The position numbers were made by a program, and so were the translations under genes. Below, piece after piece: positions 51,104 to 60,990 of a stretch of DNA of 64,000 nt (its first letter is position 1; every line of letters starts with the position of its first letter). The notes beneath the pieces are model-generated. The model was not told the DNA's origin, made no database searches, and saw nothing but the letters and a program-made list of their open reading frames with translations. The DNA is from Photobacterium rosenbergii (GTDB lineage: Bacteria > Pseudomonadota > Gammaproteobacteria > Enterobacterales > Vibrionaceae), in the NCBI RefSeq assembly GCF_003026455.1, contig NZ_PYMB01000005.1, positions 124,001 through 188,000 of the forward strand, given 5' to 3'.

Positions 51104-53140
51104 ATGAACACGAACAAATTACGCCCTGTAGCCCTTGTCATCATGACGTTAACAGCCCTTGCCGGCTGTAACGATGAAACCACCTACATTGAGCAACCTA
51201 AACAGATCGAAGATCCTGCTCGACAGTTGCGATCCGTGTTTGACGGCTATCAAGAGGCCATCGACACCCTCGACAGCACCAAGTTCGGCCAGATCACCGA
51301 CCAGATGGCTAGCTCACGCCAAGCGGTAGACCGCATGTACTTGGACAAACTAGAAAATATTGACCGCAGTGCTTTATCTGATGAAGATAAAATCTACTAC
51401 GACACCTTCCAATTCGACCGCAATATTGCTATCCGAGGCGCATCACTGCCCAACCCAAGGTTCGGTACCTTCGATATCCCAATCACCCACTTCAAGAATG
51501 ACATCACTCGGAATGCCAAGAAAGCAGGCGCAGAACAAAAAACGTCTGAAGACTACCATAAGCACCTCCAAGTGATCCGGGAGTTCACCGCCTGGACCAA
51601 CAATCTGCACTCGCAATACAATTTGGGTATGGTCGATAAAACCCAGCTACCAAAAGTGCTGATTACCCGACTTGTGAGTAGTACCAAAGAAGTCCTGGAG
51701 GTTGGCAATGACCCATATGGCTTGCTCAAGTTCGGGCTCAATGACATTGAGAAACACCAGAATCAATATGATGAAGATTTTGTCCGTGAATACACAAAAG
51801 CGGTTAATGATGCTCAAGGGGCAGTCACCGGATTGATAACGTTCCTTGAAACCGATTATTACGTTAATAATGCCAGAGAAGAAAGCGGGGACAAAACAGA
51901 TACTAATATCGGCTGGGGCGACCTGCCTAACGGTCAAGCTTGGTACCAATGGCAATTAGACCGCAACAGTACCACTGGCAAGCCTGCGATGGAACTAAAC
52001 CAACTTGGCGAAGATCTGGTGGCCGATGCCAAGGCCGAAATGATCCGCGTGGCCGAACTTGTGGTCAAAAAACGGAGTGCAACCCCAACCGCTGACTGGC
52101 GTGATAGCAATAGTGGTATAGTCAGTGAAAGGCAATTCAACCTGCTGGATCAAAACGGCAATATCAACCTCAATGAATTCTTCGACTACCTCAACACTGA
52201 ACAATTTTTCTTTGGCCGTGATGGTAAAAATGTCTCCGGTACTGAATACGCCGAACTTTGCCAGGCAGCCTCCGACCAAAGCGCCTGCGAATCGGCCCTG
52301 GTCGATTACAACACCTTCAAGCATGACGCCAATGACGTTGTCGCCAAATACTTCAAGCCAATCAAGACCGATTACACCATTGTCCCTATCCCCGCGAATC
52401 GCGAAGGGTATGACGGGGTTGGCTCATACGGCAGCAACAAGTTCAACCTCAACACCCACCCAGATTACAGCTTGCAGAAATGGAATGTCTCAACGCTATT
52501 GCTCCATGAAGCTGCACCGGGGCACCACTTCCAGAATGCCTACTCAATTGAATACCCACCAGCAGACAAACCTGATTATATCAAGAACGTCTGGTACACC
52601 GCCTATGCCGAAGGCTGGGCCCTCTACACTGAGTGGCTAGGGCTAGAAATGGGGATTTATGGCGAACTCAACGACGAAGGTAAACCAACATTCCTCAATG
52701 CCACCGGCATGTGTAAACTCGATCTCGACTACACCACTTTCCAGGGGGGCATTTATACCGATGCTGAGGAGTGTAATGCCCTGCAGTATTTCGGCAGCCT
52801 CAACGAAGCCCAGCTTCGCAACATGCGCCTTGCAGTTGATACCGGAATCCATGCCAAAGGCTGGAGCATAGAAGAAGCTCAAAAATACATGCAGGCCAAC
52901 TCCGCTCTGGGTGATGGTGATATTGAGTCAGAGAGCTACCGCTACGCGGCCTATGTCGGCCAAGCGGTATCGTACAAGTCCGGGTTCTTGGTGATCAGGG
53001 AAATGCTGGATAAAGCGCAGAGCGAGTTAGGCAGTCAATTCGACTGGGCTGCCTTCCATGACCAGTTATTGAAATACGGCGATCAACCAATGGAAGTGGT
53101 TGAAACCAGTATTGAAAACTGGATCAAAGCTCAGAAATAA
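51104..53140 (+). CDS. DUF885-family zinc-metallopeptidase-like lipoprotein
   Basis: A 678-aa protein with a lipoprotein signal (MTLTALAGCND). The C-terminal half carries the DUF885 zinc motif LLHEAAPGHHFQ (His468) with a downstream AYAEGWALYTEWLG Glu and an arginine-containing helix near LRNMRLAVDTGIHAKGWS. The order of these motifs resembles M32/M2-like peptidases; substrates of DUF885 are not established. It is anchored in a membrane, facing the periplasm or the outside. Monocistronic in appearance. Confidence 0.9.
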   Translation: MNTNKLRPVALVIMTLTALAGCNDETTYIEQPKQIEDPARQLRSVFDGYQEAIDTLDSTKFGQITDQMASSRQAVDRMYLDKLENIDRSALSDEDKIYYDTFQFDRNIAIRGASLPNPRFGTFDIPITHFKNDITRNAKKAGAEQKTSEDYHKHLQVIREFTAWTNNLHSQYNLGMVDKTQLPKVLITRLVSSTKEVLEVGNDPYGLLKFGLNDIEKHQNQYDEDFVREYTKAVNDAQGAVTGLITFLETDYYVNNAREESGDKTDTNIGWGDLPNGQAWYQWQLDRNSTTGKPAMELNQLGEDLVADAKAEMIRVAELVVKKRSATPTADWRDSNSGIVSERQFNLLDQNGNINLNEFFDYLNTEQFFFGRDGKNVSGTEYAELCQAASDQSACESALVDYNTFKHDANDVVAKYFKPIKTDYTIVPIPANREGYDGVGSYGSNKFNLNTHPDYSLQKWNVSTLLLHEAAPGHHFQNAYSIEYPPADKPDYIKNVWYTAYAEGWALYTEWLGLEMGIYGELNDEGKPTFLNATGMCKLDLDYTTFQGGIYTDAEECNALQYFGSLNEAQLRNMRLAVDTGIHAKGWSIEEAQKYMQANSALGDGDIESESYRYAAYVGQAVSYKSGFLVIREMLDKAQSELGSQFDWAAFHDQLLKYGDQPMEVVETSIENWIKAQK

Positions 53141-53653
53141 AGATAAGGAGACGGTTGCCTGTCCGCTTGCGGGCGGGCAGCAGGTCAACAGGAGGAGCAA
53201 AAGAGAAAAGGAAAAAAATGGGTAAGTACCAAGTTAAAGCAAAAGGTTGGTTGGCCAAGTGGCTTACTCAAGGAACGGTGAACAATAACTATTTACCAGT
53301 AACTTACCCGAACGATTATTTGTAGTGATGTTAAACCTTACAGGTACGAAGCATGCAACCTGAATTTAACGGGGGCTACTATACCCCGCAGGACACACAA
53401 AAATGTGACATACATCAATCTAGCGTGCGTAAATTACGTACAGGGAAGGGAGTGTGTAACAAGATGCAAACAGCGGTAAATAAATACCATAAACCATCAG
53501 TTTGTTTATATTTTAACTCATTCACCTGCTGACCCACTCCGTTGTCAAACTGATGCTGCCCCATCTCTAAATTTTCGTCACTACTGCCTTAATTTCGCTT
53601 CATCCCATGCCATACTGGGCAGCAATGCCTCTTCGAACGGTTCAGGAAAGCAC
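53141..53653. other. Intergenic stretch with hairpins and one possible small frame
   Basis: 513 bp between DUF885 and YgiC genes. CTGTCCGC and GCGGGCAG (53159-53180) form a stem without a T-run; GGGG and CCCC form a small stem near 53372-53387. A 35-codon frame is listed separately. Nothing else is supported. Confidence 0.5.
53218..53325 (+). CDS. Possible small protein of 35 aa
   Basis: The frame begins MGKYQVKAKGWLAKWLTQG, behind a purine-rich run with AAAGG seven bases before ATG. It has a basic amphipathic N-terminal half. No family is recognisable and a chance frame is quite possible. Confidence 0.2.
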   Translation: MGKYQVKAKGWLAKWLTQGTVNNNYLPVTYPNDYL

Positions 53654-54817
53654 ATGTTAAGGATCAACAGCAAAGAACGCCCCCATTGGCGAGAGCTTGC
53701 CAAAGAATATGGCTTCGGTTTTCACACTATGTACGGCGAACCTTACTGGGATGAAACCGGCTATTACCAGTTCACCCTGCAACAGATTGAGCGTGATTTG
53801 GAAGATCCCACCGAGGAAATCCACCAGATGTGCCTCGAGGTTGTTGACGAGGTCGTCGCTGATGAATACTGGTTGCAGCGCTTTCAAATTCCTGAAGCAA
53901 TGTGGCAACCCATCCTAGATTCATGGCGCAGTAAAGAGCCCTCACTCTATTCGCGGCTCGACTTTGCCTACGACGGCACCGGCTTTGCCAAACTGTATGA
54001 AAACAATGCCGACACCCCTACCTCGCTCTACGAGACGGGATTTTGGCAATGGTTATGGCTTGAAGATATGGTCAACAGCGGGGCAATCCGCCGCGATGCC
54101 GATCAGTTCAACCTATTGCAGGAACTGCTGATCGAGCGCTTCAAGACGCTTTCTCGTCAGCAACCGGGCCAGACCCTTCACTTCTCTTGCTGCAAAGATA
54201 CCGTTGAAGACCGGGGCACAGTGCAATACATGGAAGACTGCGCCAAGGAAGCCGGGCTGTCGACATCGTTTGTGTTTGTTGAAGATATCGGCATTAACGG
54301 CAAGAAAGAATTTACGGATATGAGTGATAAGCCCATCCGCTGGATGTTCAAGCTCTATCCATGGGAATTCATGCTGCGAGAAGAGTACGCCAAATACCTG
54401 CCGGCTAATGCCATCAACTGGCTGGAGCCAATGTGGAAATCAGTACTGAGCAACAAAGCCCTACTGCCGATGCTATGGCACAAATTCAAAGGGCACCCGA
54501 ACCTACTCCCCGCCTATTTTGCCGATGATCCAGGCCTTAGTGAGCTTAAGGATTACGTCATCAAGCCAATATTTGCCCGTGAAGGGGCCAATATCACCAT
54601 TGTGGAGAACGGCAGGCAAACCTTACGCGTCGATGGACCTTATGGTGATGAAGGCGTGATCTACCAGGCTTACCACCCTCTGCCTAAATTCAACAATGCC
54701 TATACCCTGATCGGCAGTTGGCTGGTCGACGATCAAGCCGGTGGGATATCCATTCGCGAAGACCGCTCGCGGATCACCCAAGATATGTCGCGCTATTTAC
54801 CTCACATCATTTTGTAA
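53654..54817 (+). CDS. ygiC: Glutathionylspermidine synthase-like ATP-grasp protein (YgiC family)
   Basis: A 387-aa protein matching the E. coli YgiC/YjfC length and sequence: RPHWRELAKEYGFGFHTMYGEPYW, LLENNADTPTSLYE-type stretch (KLYENNADTPTSLYETGFW), CCKDTVEDRGTVQYMEDCA, FKLYPWEFMLREEY, KPIFAREGANITIVENG and the end REDRSRITQDMSRYLPHIIL. The family shares the C-terminal synthetase fold of glutathionylspermidine synthase; its peptide-polyamine ligase role in YgiC is not firmly established. Cytoplasmic, single gene with its own terminator. Confidence 0.93.
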   Translation: MLRINSKERPHWRELAKEYGFGFHTMYGEPYWDETGYYQFTLQQIERDLEDPTEEIHQMCLEVVDEVVADEYWLQRFQIPEAMWQPILDSWRSKEPSLYSRLDFAYDGTGFAKLYENNADTPTSLYETGFWQWLWLEDMVNSGAIRRDADQFNLLQELLIERFKTLSRQQPGQTLHFSCCKDTVEDRGTVQYMEDCAKEAGLSTSFVFVEDIGINGKKEFTDMSDKPIRWMFKLYPWEFMLREEYAKYLPANAINWLEPMWKSVLSNKALLPMLWHKFKGHPNLLPAYFADDPGLSELKDYVIKPIFAREGANITIVENGRQTLRVDGPYGDEGVIYQAYHPLPKFNNAYTLIGSWLVDDQAGGISIREDRSRITQDMSRYLPHIIL

Positions 54818-54840
54818 GCTCTCACTCTTTCAAAATAAAA

Positions 54841-54868
54841 TAGCCAAGGAAGAAGGCTTCCTTGGCTA
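54841..54868. terminator. Rho-independent terminator between YgiC and large lipoprotein genes
   Basis: TAGCCAAGGAAG pairs perfectly with CTTCCTTGGCTA around a 4-nt loop between converging genes. Confidence 0.88.
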
Positions 54869-54895
54869 TGACTTCAGTGACACATCAGTGATGAA

Positions 54896-57800
54896 TTAGC
54901 ACCCTGTTGCGGATGTTGTATCGCATCGGGAAAACAAGCGCTGCTTGTAAACCCTGAGGTTATCGATCACTATCCTCTCTTCACCGATAAGCTTACTTCT
55001 CTGGCGGGCCTTAAACTGGATATTGAACTGTTCGTTACCAGGGCGCTTGCGCATCACAAAAGCAATTTCATCGTTTGAATTGCTTTCTATCGTCGCAACA
55101 TAAGGCCGGGCTGATTTCTTTTCGGTTGATGGTTTAGGGTAAACATCGACATCGATATCAAACTCGGTGGCCGTTTCGCCATCGAGTTGGTCTTCGCTAA
55201 GTAGCGTGTTTTCCAATACATCAAACTTGAAAATATAGCGGGTGCCGTCTGGATCAGCACTGACATCGATATTACTGCCCGTTTCAACCGTCTGCCAGGA
55301 GGTTGTCCCATTGAGCACGAATTCCAGTGCATGGTTGGTATAGCTGCGCCCCTCTTCGTCTTCAGCATTCATGGCGATCACACGCGCCTTGTTCGTATTC
55401 ATGCCTCCAGCCCAAATACCGTCGCTACTGCTTTCGAAGTCACCGTTATCCAGTTCTTCAAGAGTCCCTATCAGTTGCAGCGAGGTATTATCGAACATAA
55501 AGGACTCAACGGTCTCCGGGCTACCACTTACCACATATTCAATATGCAAGTAAGCAGCCCCTTGTGGCTTATAAGAGTACAATGAAACAAGCTGACCAAT
55601 ATCTCCTGCACCGATAGCGTTGCTGGCCGTTACCTCTCCTAGCGGAGCATTTCGGTCCCCCTCTGCTGACCAATATGTGCGAATAAAGGCGGTTGCTTCA
55701 ATCGCTTTGATTGGCTTGATGTAAGCCGAGATCTTGTACTGGCTATTTGCAAGCGAAACAGGTTGCGACACCGCTTGGGTTAATACGGACTCTCCTGCCG
55801 ATGAAGTGCGGAGCCGCACCCCCTGCCCTGAAACGCCTTTTACCGTTCTGGTCTTACCGTCACCAAAGTACTGCCAACCCGCCACATCATTTTCAAAATC
55901 AGGGTTGGTAAATCGTGGCGATAGATTTTCTCCGTATTGATCCAGTTGCTTAGGACTGACAACATCATCCAATTCAATCCAGTCACCCTGTGGGTCTACA
56001 ATCTTGAAAGTCGCAAAATGCTCCCTGCCAGGCACAGTAAACGGCGAGCGCTGGAAGCCAAAAGATTGTTCTGATTTGTCTGCCCTTACACCTATCACAT
56101 GACGAGGCGTCAAGGCCGAGAACAACACAACTTGATTGCCTTCTGCGTCATCATCTAGCTCGTAATGCGCTCTAAAGAAGGTATTACGTAGCTTATCTGC
56201 AGTACCTGGACGAAGCGTTTCAGCCAGTCCCACCGCCCCGAACCAAAAGTCGGCAATACCAATGGACGGCATCTCGTAATCAGGCTTCACCATCGACCAA
56301 CGCGTTAGCATCTTGATCGGACTCTCGGGATCTGAGCTGTTTAACATGTCTTGGCGCAAACCATCGCGATAAGCAAAATAGCCACCGACCACGGCGCCTT
56401 GCTTGCCATGCTGGCCAAAACCTAAAACGGCGGGAAAGTGGATGATATCGCCGGGGTGATCCGAGGGGCCATCATTCCAGTAATTGCCATTTTTATTCTC
56501 CCTATCAAAGGGGTTATTACCTGCAGAGAATGCAGCAAAGTACGGTGAGCCAAGATCATCGGTTACCGCCTGGGAGAGGGCATAATAGTTATTATTCTGA
56601 GCTTTCCAACCCGCATCATCAGCATGGTGTTTCAGTACTAGCGTCCCTCCCATAACCACGAAGGCGGCATGGGATGACTTGATCACCGGCTCACCCGCCA
56701 AATAATGGTCGTAATTGAAGTTATCCCGCTCATAAACATACTGACCGTAGTTATAGCTTGCCATAGGGTCTTGGGCCGCACCCAAGTCCCCATATATCCA
56801 GCTTTCGTTTGCCATACCATTGGCATTCCTAACCGGGCCGAAGTCATCAACTTCCCAAGTCACGCCCTGACGGGCACGGATAGTATCGGCTGATCGAACA
56901 AAGATTTGCTCCAAATACTTTTTCGCATCCGCAATTTTCGTACTTTGTGGATACAGCTCAGCCGCTTTTATCACCGCCGGCAGGAACTTCATGCTGGTAT
57001 AAACTTGCGGCTGGGGACCCGGGCTTTGATCTTTGGCAAACGGGGTACCATCACTGTTGTAATTACGGACAAAATGACCATCTACAGTTTTTATGCCTCC
57101 CATCCCATCTTGGATAAGTCCCGCATGACGCTCAATCAGTAATTCCAATAACGGTTGAATTTGCTGATCAGCCAGCGTCTCATCCACCACACCTTCCGGT
57201 GATAGCATATTGGCCTCATTCGCGGCCATCAGTAAGTAGATTGCCCAGCCAACGGTATCGGCGATTGGCGTCTCGTTCGCTTCTAGGTCAGCCTGTTGTA
57301 ATTTTCGGTGCAAGAACCCTTCAGGAGAAAGTGTCGAACGGTTTGTACCATCAATTTCACTGCCGTTATAGGCGGTCAGACTCTTAATCGCCGCCACGTA
57401 TTGGGCAAGTTCATCACGCAACCACTGCTGGTAGCTCAACCGATCCACATCGCCGCTATCCGTAAGGGTATAAGCATTTCCATAATAGGCACCGGACTCA
57501 CCGCCTGAATACATTAGCTTGCCATCAGGCGTAGCGGTCAGGTCGACGAGTCTGCCATCATAAGACCACAACTCAGTCGCGGCATTGGTCAGGTCTCCAC
57601 CTTGTTGAACAAGGTGTTGCGGAACAAAGAAAACTTGGGAACTTTGCTGGGAATCTTTGGTGATATACAGGCCAGCTAGTTCTTTTCGGCCAAACACGCG
57701 GCTATAACCAATTCTGGACAGGTTCCTCCGGTTATACACTTTCGTTAGTTGTTCCCCATCAGCAGGCAACTTAAACACCCCATTTTGGGTCAGAACGTAT

Positions 57801-58492
57801 AAGTCTCCGCCAACCATATCCAACGCAATATCTTTAACAGTGTTTGGAGTTGAAATTAAATCGATTTCCGGCTCGCCCCCACCGTGATAAACCGTATTTC
57901 GACTGGCGTCATAGCGATATACTCCCATATCACTGCCGACATAAAGCTTGGACTTGAAATAGGCCATACCAAAATGGTGAGGGGAATTACTGGCTCCTGA
58001 GCGCAACTGCACCCGGTCAAATACAGACAATATGCCGGTGTTGGTATTAAAAGCTAATATTGCATCTTCTCCGCTGCCTTGACTGCAAAGCGCCAGATAG
58101 AGAAAGCGGCCTGAAGGAGTGAATGTCATTCCACATAATTGGCCTGCAGATGAAAGGCCTGCTTGCTCAATGTCACTGGCTGTGATCGTGTGAAGAGGAT
58201 TGGCAGAAATGTCTCGGATCTCTATGGTTGCCGAACGACTGTCAGCAGCGGCATAGTAGCCGGCCACTTTCGCCGCTGCGACCATATCCGTTTGGCCCAG
58301 TTTAGAAAACCAGGCTTCTGAAATCAGTTCTTGTTGCGAAAAAGATTCCAGGCTTGATTTGGCTTGCGCCTGTGGCGGACCCAGCTGTTCATTATTATTA
58401 AGGCTATTGCTAATCGATTCATCCTGACACCCCCCAAGTACAGCAAGCATGACTAGATGGCTAAGCAGCTTCATTCTTTTATTTATTTTCAT
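54896..58492 (-). CDS. Large lipoprotein, putative polysaccharide-active enzyme
   Basis: About 1198 aa from ATG 58492, with GAGGA upstream and lipobox LAVLGGCQ. Three parts can be told apart. About residues 60-370 repeat beta-propeller-like strands (MGVYRYDASRNTVYHGGG, LYVLTQNGVFKLPADG). About 380-800 are helical with conserved aromatic stretches (GMANESWIYGDLGAAQ, YGQYVYERDNFNYDHYL, SIGIADFWFGAVGLAETL), resembling alpha/alpha-toroid lyases or hydrolases. The end has two carbohydrate-binding-like beta-sandwiches (FTNPDFENDVAGWQYFGDG and LEELDNGDFESSSDGIWAGG). I cannot name the family. The sulfatase gene just upstream on the same strand makes a sulfated polysaccharide substrate plausible. Confidence 0.7.
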   Translation of the reverse strand: MKINKRMKLLSHLVMLAVLGGCQDESISNSLNNNEQLGPPQAQAKSSLESFSQQELISEAWFSKLGQTDMVAAAKVAGYYAAADSRSATIEIRDISANPLHTITASDIEQAGLSSAGQLCGMTFTPSGRFLYLALCSQGSGEDAILAFNTNTGILSVFDRVQLRSGASNSPHHFGMAYFKSKLYVGSDMGVYRYDASRNTVYHGGGEPEIDLISTPNTVKDIALDMVGGDLYVLTQNGVFKLPADGEQLTKVYNRRNLSRIGYSRVFGRKELAGLYITKDSQQSSQVFFVPQHLVQQGGDLTNAATELWSYDGRLVDLTATPDGKLMYSGGESGAYYGNAYTLTDSGDVDRLSYQQWLRDELAQYVAAIKSLTAYNGSEIDGTNRSTLSPEGFLHRKLQQADLEANETPIADTVGWAIYLLMAANEANMLSPEGVVDETLADQQIQPLLELLIERHAGLIQDGMGGIKTVDGHFVRNYNSDGTPFAKDQSPGPQPQVYTSMKFLPAVIKAAELYPQSTKIADAKKYLEQIFVRSADTIRARQGVTWEVDDFGPVRNANGMANESWIYGDLGAAQDPMASYNYGQYVYERDNFNYDHYLAGEPVIKSSHAAFVVMGGTLVLKHHADDAGWKAQNNNYYALSQAVTDDLGSPYFAAFSAGNNPFDRENKNGNYWNDGPSDHPGDIIHFPAVLGFGQHGKQGAVVGGYFAYRDGLRQDMLNSSDPESPIKMLTRWSMVKPDYEMPSIGIADFWFGAVGLAETLRPGTADKLRNTFFRAHYELDDDAEGNQVVLFSALTPRHVIGVRADKSEQSFGFQRSPFTVPGREHFATFKIVDPQGDWIELDDVVSPKQLDQYGENLSPRFTNPDFENDVAGWQYFGDGKTRTVKGVSGQGVRLRTSSAGESVLTQAVSQPVSLANSQYKISAYIKPIKAIEATAFIRTYWSAEGDRNAPLGEVTASNAIGAGDIGQLVSLYSYKPQGAAYLHIEYVVSGSPETVESFMFDNTSLQLIGTLEELDNGDFESSSDGIWAGGMNTNKARVIAMNAEDEEGRSYTNHALEFVLNGTTSWQTVETGSNIDVSADPDGTRYIFKFDVLENTLLSEDQLDGETATEFDIDVDVYPKPSTEKKSARPYVATIESNSNDEIAFVMRKRPGNEQFNIQFKARQRSKLIGEERIVIDNLRVYKQRLFSRCDTTSATGC

Positions 58493-58571
58493 ACATCCTC
58501 TACAGCGTAAATAGGTCATCATTCATCAAATGATGATTACACTTAAAATAGTTTGATTTATTCCATGTATG

Positions 58572-58602
58572 GCAAACACCAGATTGAATACCTGGTGTTT
58601 GC
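58572..58602 (-). other. Stem-loop between sulfatase and large lipoprotein genes
   Basis: GCAAACACCAG pairs with CTGGTGTTTGC around a 9-nt loop in the 137-bp gap. It lacks a T-run on either strand, so it may be an attenuator or processing site rather than a full terminator. Confidence 0.5.
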
Positions 58603-58629
58603 TTACTTATATAATCAGTGGGTTAGTTA

Positions 58630-60465
58630 TTATTTAGGACAAGCTTCTGGGTTGTTATAAATACTTGGATCCGGTGCTTTTACCCCCCAGGTTGGGACTG
58701 GGTTTTTACACTGGAAAGCGGCCAAGGCATTTTTCAACTCTTGTAGTTTTTCAGGGTTCGCATCCGATACATCATAAAACGCTTTTTGTGTCTCGCCGGT
58801 GCTATCAATGTATTCATCAAATTCGGCAAAATTTACCGCCGAATCAGACTCACAACTGACTTCCCCGCAATCTCTTAGTCGGAACAACTGGAATTGTTTT
58901 TTTCTCGTTTTCAGAAGCTTGAACTCACCATCAAAAACAGCGGCCTTGTTGACCCGATCCCAAAATAGATAACGGTCTTCAAGCTTTTCAACTTGATGGG
59001 TTAGTCGTGGAAGCAAGTTGACGCCATGTAGGTCATACGCCGCTTTATCGCTGGTATCAACCCCTGCTGCATTGAGGATAGTTGGCAAGATATCAATGGT
59101 AATGATCGGCTCATCAACAATTTGCGGCGAAATCTTTCCAGGCCATGAGATAGCAAATGGCACCCGGGTTCCCCCTTCATATAGCTCGCCTTTATGGCCA
59201 GAGAGCGGCTTATTAGACGAAAAGTTACTCTTCGGCTTACCACCATTATCTGACACAAAGACAATAATTGTATTTTCTAAGATACCTTTTCGTTTTAGCT
59301 TCTTGTAAATTTTAGCGACGCTATTATCTAAGCTTTTAGCCATTGCCAGTGCCGTTTTCCGGCTGGCTTTTTCTTCTTCAGTAACATACTCAGGGCCAAC
59401 GAAATTAATTTCAGCCTCATCAACGTTGGTTGCTTTCAGCGGTGTATGAACAGCATTAAAAGCAAGGTAGAGTAAAAATGGTTGCTGTTCATTAGCATGC
59501 TCACTAATAAAATCTACCGCCTTTTCGCCGAACTTATCCGTCAGGTATACATTTTCAAAATCCGGTTCAATTTGCAGTCCGGCGACTGTCTCTAGCGCAG
59601 CATAATACTCAGTCCTATACGTTTCAGGATCGTAACTACTGTCCAGATCTGCTTTATGATTATCAAAAGCAGTAATTAATTGCTTCTCTGTTCTTTCTTT
59701 ATCACAGACGTTTGGATCATTGGCATTTGGCGTCTCGCAGGCCAGTTCTTCAAGTAACTGAAAATGCTCTGTCACGAGTATCTCAGCAGATACCTTTTCT
59801 TCATCTGAGGGCACGGGGTGATTTTCATCAAAAGATTGCCACATTGTAGAGTGAGGTGTGGTAAAGGTATTGAACTGATTTTTGTCTCCGATTTCATAGG
59901 CAACAGCACCATTATTGAAACCGAAGAAGTAATCAAACCCTCGGTTGTGAGGCCAAAACTTCCAATCTTCGCCATCATGATCTTTACCGATAAAGGCAGT
60001 GGTATAGCCGGCGTTTTGGAAATAATTACCAATCGTCGGTATCTCTGTTGGTATACCCGGCTCTACGCCCTCCTCGTGATCAACGGGTTCATTGTCATCG
60101 GCATCATCTGGAGCAGGGTTACTATAAAAACCAAAGGTTTGCTGGTAGCGACCAGTTAGCATTCCTGCTCGGGATGGGCCACAGACAGGTGCAGTTACGT
60201 AACCATGGTTAAAGACAGCACCACTGCTCGCAATTTTAGTAATGAATTTGGTGGTCTGGTTACTGACGGTATCTTCACTGTTCCACTCCCCTTGGTAGAA
60301 TCCAGCGTCGGCATGACCTAAATCATCAGCAACGATGATCACTACATTAGGCTGCCCCTGATTTGTTGTGACACCGGTTGAGCTCGCGGTAGCCGGATTT
60401 GCCACCCCCAACGCGGTTATCAATGAAGACGCAAGCAAGCACTTCTTGAAACTGGGTATCGTCAT
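58630..60465 (-). CDS. Type I sulfatase (formylglycine-dependent), secreted
   Basis: A 611-aa protein with signal peptide ending near ATASSTGV. The N-terminal calcium-binding motif NVVIIVADDLGHADAG is followed by the modification motif PVCGPSRAGMLTGRYQ, in which Cys95 would become formylglycine (C-x-P-x-R). Later ligands include FIGKDHDGEDW and FVSDNGGKPKS. It removes sulfate esters, probably from a polysaccharide. No anaerobic or aerobic maturase is visible in the window. An acidic, poorly conserved insertion lies between about residues 225 and 310. First gene of a likely pair with the large lipoprotein. Confidence 0.93.
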   Translation of the reverse strand: MTIPSFKKCLLASSLITALGVANPATASSTGVTTNQGQPNVVIIVADDLGHADAGFYQGEWNSEDTVSNQTTKFITKIASSGAVFNHGYVTAPVCGPSRAGMLTGRYQQTFGFYSNPAPDDADDNEPVDHEEGVEPGIPTEIPTIGNYFQNAGYTTAFIGKDHDGEDWKFWPHNRGFDYFFGFNNGAVAYEIGDKNQFNTFTTPHSTMWQSFDENHPVPSDEEKVSAEILVTEHFQLLEELACETPNANDPNVCDKERTEKQLITAFDNHKADLDSSYDPETYRTEYYAALETVAGLQIEPDFENVYLTDKFGEKAVDFISEHANEQQPFLLYLAFNAVHTPLKATNVDEAEINFVGPEYVTEEEKASRKTALAMAKSLDNSVAKIYKKLKRKGILENTIIVFVSDNGGKPKSNFSSNKPLSGHKGELYEGGTRVPFAISWPGKISPQIVDEPIITIDILPTILNAAGVDTSDKAAYDLHGVNLLPRLTHQVEKLEDRYLFWDRVNKAAVFDGEFKLLKTRKKQFQLFRLRDCGEVSCESDSAVNFAEFDEYIDSTGETQKAFYDVSDANPEKLQELKNALAAFQCKNPVPTWGVKAPDPSIYNNPEACPK

Positions 60466-60990
60466 GTTTACCTCATTATTGTTGTGTAGTTTCTTCCAAA
60501 CCTGCCCCTAAATTCCGTCATAGAGCCAGACTCAATCAAAACGTTTCAGCGTTACTATTAAATAAATCAATAAAATTAACGCGTACAACAATTATTCATA
60601 ACAACAAGAAACCTTCCAAGGTAAACGATTAATTTAAATGAATTAAAGCAAAAATCTGCGAGTATCATCCCAAAAACACACCATGGGTATACTTATCGAT
60701 AATTTTGCAAAACACGCCAGTCTAATCGAATGAATCCTGACATTTTTGGCCAGAGGTCGCAAAAAACAATAGAAACGTTTTTGTCATGCAGTGACGTGAT
60801 GTTTGTTCCGTAATTTTGAAAACAGCAATATGTATCACAATTGCTCCAGCATACCCCTTTCGGGGATCTATACTGAACACTTAATATCTTGAATACCTTT
60901 GCATTACTTTGTTACATATTCAGCGCAACGACAGCAAGATAGCGTATAACAGCGGGGCAAAGGACAAGATTACATCTGCATCGGCTCCCT
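60466..60990. other. Intergenic region between divergent sulfatase and DUF3187 genes
   Basis: 525 bp, AT-rich near the sulfatase. It presumably holds two divergent promoters, but I see no strong operator palindrome, TTGG-N4-CCAA site, RNA or supported frame. Confidence 0.5.
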
